Position numbers and translations under genes: made by a program
The notes under the pieces: generated by a model
The model's database searches: none
What the model saw: the letters and a program-made list of their open reading frames with translations, nothing else
Told to the model about the DNA's origin: nothing
Shown here: positions 22,463-32,139 of the stretch, one piece after another
How the letters are laid out: every line of letters begins with the position of its first letter
Position numbering within the stretch: position 1 is the first letter of the stretch
Origin: Sabellastarte sp. h YS-2021
Taxonomy: Eukaryota; Annelida; Polychaeta; Sabellida; Sabellidae
Direction: 5' to 3'
Assembly (NCBI GenBank): GCA_964017235.1
Contig: OZ024929.1
Span: 63,955,603 to 64,019,602 of the forward strand
Length of the DNA stretch: 64,000 nucleotides

Positions 22463-23710
22463 AAATCTTTGGTTATGCCACATATTAATATATTAGCTTC
22501 AATTTTGCATATTGATAAAAATGTGGTTGACGATATTGATGAACTGATGCTTGATTTTCTTTGGAATAAAGGACATCCATTAATAGCTAAAGATACTTTG
22601 ATTCAACCAATGTATCTGGGTGGTTTGAAAATGGTGTCAGTATCTGATGTTTTTAAAACAACAAAGATTATGTGGATAATAAGGCTGACAAATAGCATAA
22701 ATGCAAAATGGAAAACCTTATCATACTACTTGATGGGAATTACCGGCAAGTCGCGACCAAAACAACTCGCACCCAACAACTCGCACACACAACTCGCACC
22801 CCCAAACGAAATAAATGATAAATATTTAACGTACGTCTATTCGAAAATATATACAGTTTCACATTAGGTTTCCTAGCATTATTTTATAAGTAAAAAGCAG
22901 CTTATACATAATTTGAGGTCATTATGTGTCCTTGATTATGATTGGCTAAACAACGAAATACTTCACTGGTTAAATACAGCATAACCCATGCCTCCCTATT
23001 ATCGCTCATTATGGCTGTCGTAACCATGAACGTTTTACAGTTAAATTTACAATAATTATTCATCTTAAATAATTTGTCATGTTAGAATAGGAATAACCCC
23101 CTCCAAAACCGCGGTATACGCAGAATTTTGGGTGCGAGTTGTGTGTGCGAGTTGTTGGGTGCGAGCCATTTTTGTCGCGATTTGCACGCATACCCTTGAT
23201 GGGTATAAAAAGGAACTGTTATTTAATAAATTGTATTTTTCTACTGTAGAACCTTACCCTAAAAGCAATTTTTACAAAGGTTTATTGCAGGTTTGGTTTG
23301 ATTTTACCTCAGTCAAATCGGTGAGCCTCAAAGAACTATTTCAGGAACCATTATTTAATAATGACACTTTTCAAATTGGAGAGTCACATATATGTAATGA
23401 ATACCTTGATTGGAAACAAGCAGGTATAGTTAGTTAATGATATTATGAACAGTGATGGAATTTTTTTATCCGGAACTGAAATTGAAAATAAATTCAGGAT
23501 AAGAATTCCATTTTTAAAATACTACCAAATTGTTAGTTCCATAAAATCAGTCTTAACAAAAACTCCCAAATTATATTGAGGTCAATAGAAATGCTTTGCT
23601 GTAAAGATGTAGTTGTATTAGTACTGAAGTAAGTTGTTATATTAATTTGTAATAGAGAATTCAATACCTTCTTTGTAACACACCTATACAAAAAAATTAA
23701 CAAAAAAATA
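22463..23710 (+). pseudogene. Tx1-like LINE ORF2, part 2 (C-terminal region and tail)
   Basis: The sequence resumes with SLVMPHINILASILHIDKN, MLDFLWNKGHP, YLGGLKMVSVSDVFK and IMWIIRL, all typical of the region after the RT palm in Tx1/L1-like ORF2. A MITE interrupts it at 22744-23191. After it, in another frame, come FYKGLLQVWF, LKELFQEPLFNN and ICNEYLDWKQAGIVS, then DGIFLSGTEIENKF after a stop. The 3' tail CAAAAAAATTAACAAAAAAAT ends at about 23710, next to the probable target duplication. The line-up with part 1 shows a single LINE copy. Confidence 0.82.
22735..23200. mobile_element. MULE-like MITE with 9-bp target duplication CTTGATGGG
   Basis: The left TIR contains GCAAGTCGCGACCAAAACAA then CTCGCACCCAACAACTCGCA; the right end carries the same in inverted orientation (TGCGAGTTGTTGGGTGCGAG, GTCGCGATTTGC). 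CTTGATGGG flanks both sides (about 22731-22739 and 23193-23201). 9-bp duplications are usual for Mutator-like elements. A second family member lies at 57126-57541. No coding capacity. Confidence 0.82.
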
Positions 23711-24200
23711 ATATCACACACATTATAGGAAAAATTAACTACGCAAAGAACTATATATAGCATTACCTTTTCAACTCAAATCTTGCCTGAAAGGCAGTAT
23801 TTTTTCATGCATAACTTATACTACATAATGCATTTGTTTATTTCAGTAGTTATGTCACTTTCAACATTGTATAGGTCATATCAAGATGGGTTTGTACATG
23901 CATTTAGTTTCCAGATCTTGCCTGCAAAGCAATAGATTATTAACATACAGTGTTTACTACTCTATTGTAAATAATATCACACACATTATAAGAAAAATTA
24001 ACAACACAAAGCACTATATATATAGCACTACCTTTTCAACTCAAATTTTGCCTGAAAGGCAGTATATTGTTTATAATAACTTATTTTATACTACATCATT
24101 ATTGACTATTGCCCTATTTGTTTATTTGGGTTTTCAAATACTATCATAATTAGTGACTATTGCTATATTGTCATTTGGGTTTTTACGTCTCTTTCAACAT
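23711..24200 (+). repeat. Dispersed ~280-bp repeat, continuation after the LINE
   Basis: This is the same family as 16561-17370: ATATCACACACATTATAGGA, CTTTTCAACTCAAATCTTGC and CTGAAAGGCAGTAT recur, in two further copies (23711-23890 and 23890-24200). The family is interrupted by the LINE at 17371-23710. Confidence 0.75.
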
Positions 24201-24595
24201 TGTACAGGTCATATATCATATTGGGTAATTTTATGGGCAGAAAACTATTGCTGTAGTTAATATCACACAAATTATATGTCAAATAATCTACAAAAACCCA
24301 AGGGAACAAATTAATACCATGGCACAAAAATAATCAGGAAATTAGATAGTTTTTTTTATTTGGGTTTTGAAATGCTACCATAATTAGTGACTATTGCTCT
24401 ATTTGTTTATTTGGATTTATACGTCTCTTTCAACAATGTATAGGTCATATATCATATTGGGTAATTTTATGGGCAGAGGACTATTGCTGTAATTAATATC
24501 ACACAAATTATATGCCAAATAATCTACAAAAACCCAAGCCAACAAATTAATACCATGGCACAAAAAGTAATCAGGAAATTAGATAGAAGGTTTTA
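24135..24595 (+). repeat. 234-bp tandem duplication, two copies
   Basis: TAATTAGTGACTATTGCT occurs at 24147 and 24381, 234 bases apart. The copies share GGTCATATATCATATTGGGT, AATTTTATGGGCAGA and AATACCATGGCACAAAAA with few differences. Confidence 0.88.
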
Positions 24596-25286
24596 ACTCT
24601 CTTTTTGTTAACACTGAGTGAGTTAAGTGCCTTCGATTGTACAATAATACTCAAGTTATCATACATTTTCAGTAATTTTGTAAATATTAAATTAATGCTT
24701 TCACTGTTACTGTACTGGTCTAACACTGTTAAATTTTACCATTTTCATAAAACATTTTCTTTACAGCTAGTTTCTGAAATTTACAAAATATTGTCTATTA
24801 TTCACGCAGTGCTGCTCTTACTTTTTCCAATGTTATTCCCTGTATATTTTTCCCTGCCATTTTTCTTTATTCCAAATTTCAGAGTTTTCAAGACTCATTC
24901 CCACAACAAAAAGGAAGTCAGTTGGGTTTGCCTCCACAATTGTGGTCTGGTAAGTTGCCAACAAAGAGGTTGCTTACTCATCATGTTGTTTGAATATTTC
25001 GAGAGAAGTTCTTTGAAGAGAATGTGAGGAGCTTCTGTGATCCAAGTCTCCCTGTTGTAGTTTTTATCTTTCCTTCAAGACTCTTTTGGACTCCATTTGG
25101 GTTCCATTTCCCTTTTGACTGCTACAAAGCTATATTGTATATTGTGTCTATTATAAATATCGATATTGAGTGCAGAATAAATTACTTACCTTTTGCTTTT
25201 GTGCTACATGTTGTTTATTGTTTTGTCATTTGTTTCATGCTGGTTTGGCGATAATATAATACAGGAACAACACAGGAAGTGTCCTG
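24596..25286 (+). other. No supported gene; one exon-like window
   Basis: A 140-residue plus-strand frame (24605-25027) is hydrophobic and AT-driven and not recognised. Between about 24884 and 24950 a segment is framed by CAAATTTCAG and CTG/GTAAGT, a good acceptor and donor pair (see findings). Confidence 0.3.
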
Positions 25287-26181
25287 TGTTAAAGTATGTC
25301 AGCAACTGAATTTGTCAGCCAATCATTAGGCTGGTACCCTGAGTAATTCTGGACTGTCTAGGGTCTGTCTGGGAATTGTGTTTATAAGGGGGAAGCAACC
25401 TCTCAGTTGTGGGTTGATTTTGACAGAGTCAAGTGCTGCACCAGAAGGAAGATGGCAAGGTTATAGTGATTTCAGGGTAAAACCCGATAGTTAAGTGGTG
25501 ATTTCACTTTGGGTTAAAACCTAAAGTTTAGTTTATTAATGTGATTTAGGTTTGAAGGAGGTTGGCTCAAACCCAAATCCTTAATGCTGAAAGGTAGAAC
25601 GTACATTTATTAATACACATTTTCTTGACTTCAGGGTCAAACCTTAAAACTTGGGAGAGTTCAAATGAATTGGCATTAATATCTAAAGTTTCTTTATTTC
25701 AGGGCAAAGCCGGAAGTTGTGATTTCAGAATATTATGCTCATTAGTATTTAATATAGTTTGAGGTTGAATATAATGTTTATATCTCTTAGTTATTAAAAT
25801 AAAATAGATGCGCAGTTAGAGATGTCACAAATAGTCTTTCGTTCTGCATAGTCTGACACCACAGGTTTGTTTTAAGATAGAAGCCCAGTCATTTGGCAGT
25901 GTATATTCCAACATTCAAATCTAGTATGCATAACAAAGCTATGGGGTCGGTTAGAGGTTTTTGATGTCTTAAATTTACTATTTATATGCTACACCATTAT
26001 GTTTAGATTTTCAATGATTTTGTTATGTTGCCTGCACATTTGTACAATTTGTCACTGGATTCTGTGAACTCAACCCCAGCCTAGGCTGGCACTTGTGTAT
26101 CTATAAGTATTGCTTTATAACTTGTCGCTTTATATAAAGTTTAAGTTTTGAAACTACTACTACTTAAAATTTTGGGTAACA
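25287..26181 (+). promoter_or_regulatory. Promoter-like sequence, possibly a solo LTR
   Basis: A CCAAT box at 25319-25323 lies 64 bases upstream of a TATA motif (TTTATAAG, 25381-25388), followed by a TCAGTT initiator-like site near 25402. TGTTA at 25287 and TAACA at 26177-26181 would be the inverted termini of an 895-bp LTR, but no matching 5-bp target duplication was found. It could equally be a host promoter or chance. Confidence 0.3.
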
Positions 26182-26640
26182 GCAGCTTGGCACGCTACAC
26201 TTTATATGTAGAGAAACAAAACATACAAGCTCCACTTTAAAGTATCAAACTGTAGGCACCAGATGACTTAAACTAAATGTGAATACACACTACAAATGCT
26301 AGTAAATTAAACTAAGTTTAACTAAAATTATGAAATATTAAAATTCAAGGCTACCAACATTGTTTGTGGTATTTTGTAAAAATATATTTAATATCCTTTA
26401 TATATGTGAGTACACTTGTAACTTGTGAGAACTGTATTCAACCTTGTTGTTAAAATCATGCAAGAGTACATATTAATCAACTGCATGATATTTATAGCTA
26501 ACAAAGAATGGACTTTTTTTAACATGCGTTGAGAATAATTTATAATTACATGATAATCTTGTGTATTACTTCAGTGTTCTTTTAAAAACTTAAAATTGTA
26601 TGCAACAAATGACCAATAAACTACATCAGTGTACACACCA
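26182..26640. other. Intergenic, nothing recognised
   Basis: AT-rich, no supported gene or repeat unit. Confidence 0.4.
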
Positions 26641-26740
26641 ACACACTGATAAATTTATCGGTGCCTTATAAAACCCGGACTACCAAAGGTGCTATCGGAG
26701 GGGTGCGATGGGTGCGATGAGGTGCGATGGGGTGCGATGA

Positions 26741-27540
26741 ACGGCCATAGCACCCAAGTCATTAATATTCATGAGGAGATCTGAGGACACAGATTTCCCT
26801 GTAGTTTCCTTGCAATGTTTTATAAAATAGAAGCATATACGAAGATCAAATACTTAAACTACAGAACTCACGGCCATAGCACCCAAGTCATTAATATTCA
26901 TGAGGAGTTACGAGGACACAGATTTCCCTGTAGTTACCTTGCAATATTTTATAAAACAGAAGCACAGACGAAGATAAAATACTTTAAACTACAGAACTCA
27001 CGGCCATAGCACCCAAATCATTAATATTCATGAGGAGATCTGAGGCCACAGATTTCCCTGTAGTTTTCTTGCAATATTTTATAAAATAGAAGCATAGGCG
27101 AAGATCAAATACTTTAAACTACAGAACTCATGGCCATAGCACCCAAGTCATTAATATTCATGAGGAGTTACGAGGACACAGATTTCCCTGTAGTTATTAG
27201 ATCAAATACTTTAAATTACAGAACTCACGACCAAGTCATGAATATTCATGAGGTGATATGAGACACAGATTTCCCCTGTAGTTTCTCATCAGTATTTTAT
27301 AAAATGGACGTCTAGACGAAGATGAAATACTTAAAACTACAGAACTCACGGCCACAGCACCCAAGTCATGAATATTCATGAGGTGATACGAGGACACAGA
27401 TTTCCCCTGTAGTTTTCATATAAAACAGAAGCATATAAACGAAGATAAAATACTTTAAACTACAGAACTCACGGCCATAACACAGAAGCATAGAGGAAAA
27501 TCAAATACTTTAAACTACAGAACTCATAGCACCCAGGCAG
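26741..27540 (+). repeat. ~130-bp satellite, left arm
   Basis: CGGCCATAGCACCCAAGTCA begins at 26742, 26871, 27001 and 27131 (spacing 129-130), with shorter or degenerate units at about 27225, 27349 and 27470. Each unit has AATATTCATGAGGAG, ACAGATTTCCCTGTAGT and TTTTATAAAATAGAAGC. Confidence 0.92.
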
Positions 27541-27780
27541 ATCTGGGGGCACACCCCCTCCCACCCCTTTCAGAGTATGAATTCTTTGTCAGGGGGCTGT
27601 TTATCCCTACCCACGCCCCCTCCAGTGTCACTGTTAACTGCCCCAATATCAAAGGGGATTAGGCTCTTTTGTTTGTGTACTATGTTAGGCCTCATCTTCA
27701 AGCAAACTGGGGATTACATCTTACATCTTCAGTAAACCTATACAGATACAGATAACCTGTTATTTGGGTTAATTTTCTTT

Positions 27781-28470
27781 TAATGAATTGACTGATGAGC
27801 TTTCCGGTCATAGCACCCAAGTCATTCACTGAGTCATTGTGCACTCATCCAAGTCATGGATCACTTGAGGTGCTACAGATGAACTGGTGATACAGAGGGT
27901 TACTGAGTGTTATTTACTATTACATGTATATTAAATATGTTCTAGCTTTCTACAGTTACTCTACAGTAAACCTATACAGATACCGATAACCTGTTAGTTA
28001 ATTTTATTTTAATGAATTGACTGATGAGCTTTCCGGTCATAGCACCCAAGTCATTATCTGAGTCATTGTGCACTCATGCAAGTCCCGGATCATTTGTGGT
28101 GCTACAGATGAACTGGTGCTACAGAGGGTTACTGAGTGTTATTTATTATTACATGTATATTAAATATGTTCTAGCTTTCTACAGTTACACTACAGTAAAC
28201 CTATACAGATACCGATAACCTGTTAGTTAATTTTATTTTAATGAATTGACTGATGAGCTTTCCGGTCATAGCACCCAAGTCATTCACTGAGTCATTGTGC
28301 ACTCGTCCAAGTCCCGGATCACTTGAGGTGCTACAGAACCACTGGTGCTACAGAGGGTTACTGAGTGTTATTTATTATTACATGTATATTAAATATGTTC
28401 TAGCTTTCAACAGTTACACTACAGTAAACCTATACAGATACAGATAACCTTTTAGTTGAGTTAAGTGATA
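27781..28470 (+). repeat. ~229-bp tandem array, 3 units
   Basis: TAATGAATTGACTGATGAGC begins at 27781, 28012 and 28239 (spacing 231 and 227). Units share AGCTTTCCGGTCATAGCACC, GGTTACTGAGTGTTATTTA and ACAGTAAACCTATACAGATA. The CATAGCACCCAAGTCATT part is shared with the 130-bp satellite, so the two arrays are related. Confidence 0.9.
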
Positions 28471-28481
28471 TTTATTATTGC

Positions 28482-29205
28482 ATGTATGGGTGCTGTGGCT
28501 GTGGGTTCTATAGTTTAAATTATTTGATCTTCATCGAAAATTCCATTTTATAAAATATTGTTGAGAAACTACAGGGGAAATCTGTTTCTTCATATCTTCT
28601 CATGAATATCAATGACTTGGGTCCTATGGCCGTGAGTTCTGTAGTTCAAACTATTGGATCTTCGTCTAGACGTCCATTTTATAAAATATTGTTGAGAAAC
28701 AACTGGGGAAATCTGTGTCCTCGTATCACCTCATGAATATTAATGACTTGGGTGCTATGGCCGTGAGTTCTGTAGTTTAAAGTATTTCATCTTCGTCTGG
28801 ACGTCCATTTTATAAAATATTGTTGAGAAACTACTGGGGAAACCTGTGTCCTCGTATCTCCTCATGAATATTAGATATCTAATGACTTGGGTGCAATAGG
28901 CTGTGAGTTCTGTAGTTTAAAGTATTTCATCTTCGTCTAGACGTCCATTTTATAAAATATTGTTCAGAAACTACTGGGGAAACCTAGCTGTGTCCTCGTA
29001 TCACCTCATGAATATTCATGACTTGGGTGCTGTGGCCGTGAGTTCTGTAGTTTAAAGTATTTCAGCTTCGTCTAGACGTCCATTTTATAAAATACTGATG
29101 AGAAACTACAGGGGAAATCTGTGTCTCGTATCACCTCATGAATATTCATGACCTGGTCGTGAGTTCTGTAATTTAAAGTATTTGATCTAGTTGGAGACGT
29201 CCATA
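28482..29205 (-). repeat. ~130-bp satellite, right arm, inverted
   Basis: GGCCGTGAGTTCTGTAGTTT or near variants recur at about 28628, 28759, 28899, 29034 and 29158, as reverse complements of left-arm units. CCTCATGAATATTAATGACT lies in each unit. Confidence 0.92.
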
Positions 29206-29689
29206 TTTGTGTAGTGGTGCAATAAAGAGGTGCGATAGAGGTGCGATCCGGGGAAAAATCCGGTTCCGAATCCGGTTCCGACTTTTATAATTTACCAAAT
29301 TTATCTCTTTCTATACCATATCTTAATATGGTGAATGTTATTTCAAAAAAGAATTTAACTATGCATTCAAAATTATCTAGTAGTGTATTCAACACAACTA
29401 TTCAAGTGTTACTGATGAGTCCTTTATAGTTTATGATTTTCTTGTCTTGTCTAGCTTTAGTAATTGTAGGGTGTTCTCAGTTTTTCTTTTTTTTAAACTT
29501 GTCGCACAATGCTGTGTAGAAAATATAGTCTCTTCTTCCACAAAATCCATCATTAACAAAACCAAATGGAACTTTTGTTATTTAGTTTTTGCCTCTTTGT
29601 TTGTGTCAAATTCGTGTTTGCATGTTGTGAATGTGTTTTATGTAGCATACTACAAAACTTTTGGGTAAATTTTGTATATAATAAATTAA

Positions 29690-30960
29690 GGCTTGTATAT
29701 ATTTATAGGACACCGAATTGGACTGAGGGAGATAACAAAAGACTGAATTGAAAGACGGTGGTGATTTTAACATCTACTTAAATTTAGAAATGGATAAACA
29801 TGGGGGCGCAACAGAAAGTCAATGACAATATGCTAAAAATCTCAAGACATTTATGGTGGAGACAGATTTAATTCATATTTGGTGAATAAGAAAACAACAT
29901 AAAGGCAATATAGTAGGACAGAAATGTCAAAAAAGGATTAGTTCAAAGCAGAATAGACGTTTGGTTGGTCTCAGTAGCATCAAATTACATCAAATTCAAT
30001 GAAACCAAGAAATATTTCTTACCATAGTATTATTAAATTAGATATAGAGCTCTCAGAAACACAAAATAGGGGAAAACGAGTACTAGAAATCTTATAAGAG
30101 CTTTTTAAGTGACCAGAATTATGGAAATACAGAAAGACAGTACAAAACATAAAAATGAGGTTATTATGGAAAATAAAATTCAGTTATGGGATTTTGTTAA
30201 ATGCAGAATAAGAAGTGAAACAATAGTTAACTCAATAAAGAGCAAGAGAAAATAAAGAAAGAAAAGGAACCAACAAATTTTCTCATGACTTTGGAAAATA
30301 AATTAATAAATGATGAGAATAAACTCGAAGAATGCTTGTTTGCCATAAAAGAATGGAAAAAATTTCAAACAGAAAAATAAATGGGTCCATTATTTGTTCA
30401 AAAGCAATTTGGGCTGAAGAAATAGAAAAAGCACCAAATACTTTCAAATATAGAAAAAAGAAACAATAATCAATTTATTTCCCAAAAAGACTAACTTAAG
30501 ATTTCTCAAAAAATGGAGGCCTGTGAGTTTATTAAATAAGATTTTTGACTAAAGCATTAGCTTCTCGATTACAAAATATCATAGGACATTTAATTCATGA
30601 GGATCCGGTGGAATACATTAAAGGAAGGCTCATTAGACATCAATGATTTAATGTTTCTAGTAGAAAAAGCATATACCTGGTTTCATTGCCCTGATTGACT
30701 TTGAGAAAGCTTTTGATAATATAGAGTGGCCATTTCTTTTCAAATGCTTGAAAACTTTTAATTTTTGGGATAACTTTATTTCATGGATTAGAATTTTGTA
30801 CACTAACATAAAATCATGTGTGGGCAATAATGATTATTATTCAGAAAAATTTGACGTTTTGACATTGGTCAGACAAGGTTGCCCCATATCAGGCATATTA
30901 TTTATTTGAATCATAGACAATTCGGCCTTTAACCAAATCAGCCCCCGTCAAATCGACCCG
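29690..30960 (+). pseudogene. Tx1/L1-like LINE ORF2 fragment, decayed
   Basis: An endonuclease part with GDFNIYLNLEMDKHGG (about 29762-29810) is followed by badly shifted sequence and then by an RT part with ALIDFEKAFDNIEWPF (about 30690-30740), FISWIRILYTNIKSCV and LVRQGCPISGILFI near 30870-30910. The catalytic Asp of the first RT motif is kept, but the fragment ends at 30915 in a stop and the DD motif is absent. The sequence after 30920 is unrelated and has repeated TCAAATCGGCC-like words. Confidence 0.75.
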
Positions 30961-31680
30961 CAGAAAAAAGTATCCTAGTCAAATCGCCCCCCTTGGAAAT
31001 AACACCCTGGCCCCTGGAAATATTAACCTGGTCAAATCGGCCTCTAGGTGTTAAATACCTATAAATATTACATGTCTGTGCACATATTCAGGAATAACAG
31101 TTTTGAAAGTTATACAAATCTTACACAGATGTTTATCAAACAAACTTAACTAAATAATACACAAATATTAATGAATTAAAGCCAATTGTCCTCAAATGAT
31201 CACAAGAGTTGTGTAACAGTTTGATGTTTAAGCAGCAGGATTATTAACACAGCTACTACTTAAGCAGTAGCATACATTAAAAGCTAAATGCTCTGTAAAG
31301 ATCACAAAAGTTACAAAAAAGTTTAACGTCCAAACAGAGGGATTATTAAAAAAGATACTAACCAAACAGTAGCATATATTGAAAGCCAATTGTTCTTAAA
31401 AGAGCACAAAAGTTATGATCCCATCTGCAGAGACAATGCATTCAGTATAATTGCACTTTTAATAATTCTTACATAAACAAGTATGTAAAGGATATAGGTT
31501 GAAATAGATTACAGCATCCAATTATCTTTGATGTTGATAACTTAGTCAAAGTGTGTGTTAATCACACTTAGCCAAAGTTCTCACCATTATACATAATTAT
31601 ACAGAATTATCCTCTCTTTAGTCAACATTAACATGGACCAGGTTATAAATCAACACCATTTCAATTAAGGCATGCAGTGT
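30916..31680. other. Intergenic with short TCAAATCG repeats, no gene seen
   Basis: 30930-31045 has four spaced copies of CAAATCRGCC/CAAATCGACC-like words. A diverged pair of CAGAGGGATTATTAA/CAGCAGGATTATTAA segments occurs at 31230 and 31335. Nothing coding was seen. Confidence 0.4.
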
Positions 31681-31800
31681 CTATTGAAAAAGTTCCTTTA
31701 TTCTTCTGTTTTAATAATCCTGAAGAAATTCTGTATTAACCCAGTCAAATGCTTTTTGCAGGTCTTTAAATAATTTCTAATTACAAAAGTTCCTACCAAA
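31680..31800 (-). pseudogene. Small RT fragment of an unplaced LINE
   Basis: The minus strand reads DLQKAFDWVNTEFLQDY at about 31775-31720, matching the first catalytic motif of non-LTR RTs (Asp-x-x-Lys-Ala-Phe-Asp). No neighbouring LINE motif was found, so this is only a relic. Confidence 0.45.
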
Positions 31801-32139
31801 ATTAAGTTGACTTCACGACTACCAGCATTTAGGAGTTGGCTCAATGCACCCATTCCTTAAGATGCCTATCCATTCTCCTGTGTTTTCACACCCAGTATGA
31901 AAGGTTTCATGATGTTAACCCATGCTGGACACGGACAAATGAACTATGGTGATGGACAGATGTTCCTTGTTTCTTTTATTTTTTTAAATTTTTATAGGTA
32001 CATTATTATAAGTAAGATACAATTCAATTACAAGAACATGGTACATGTAAATAGAAACCAAGTATAACTATGATGTTTAACTTAACAGAAACATCACACA
32101 TATCACATACTCCTTACTAATTGTTTTCACTATATATTA

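Larger units (their letters stand above)
26641..29260. mobile_element. Large inverted structure made of satellite units
   Basis: The left arm (26741-27540) holds about seven ~130-bp units, the right arm (28482-29205) about five units of the same family in inverted orientation, and a different ~229-bp array lies between. Both outer ends carry GGTGCGAT repeats (26699-26740 and 29215-29249), but in the same orientation. The arrangement suggests one element with satellite-expanded inverted ends. No coding frame is credible. Confidence 0.7.

Noticed and set aside
24605-25254. Hydrophobic 140- and 76-codon frames as membrane proteins
   Set aside because: T-rich sequence gives Phe/Leu/Ile-rich peptides by composition; no conserved motif.
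28024-28447. Two similar 64-codon frames 229 bases apart
   Set aside because: They are the same place in successive ~229-bp array units, not paralogous genes.
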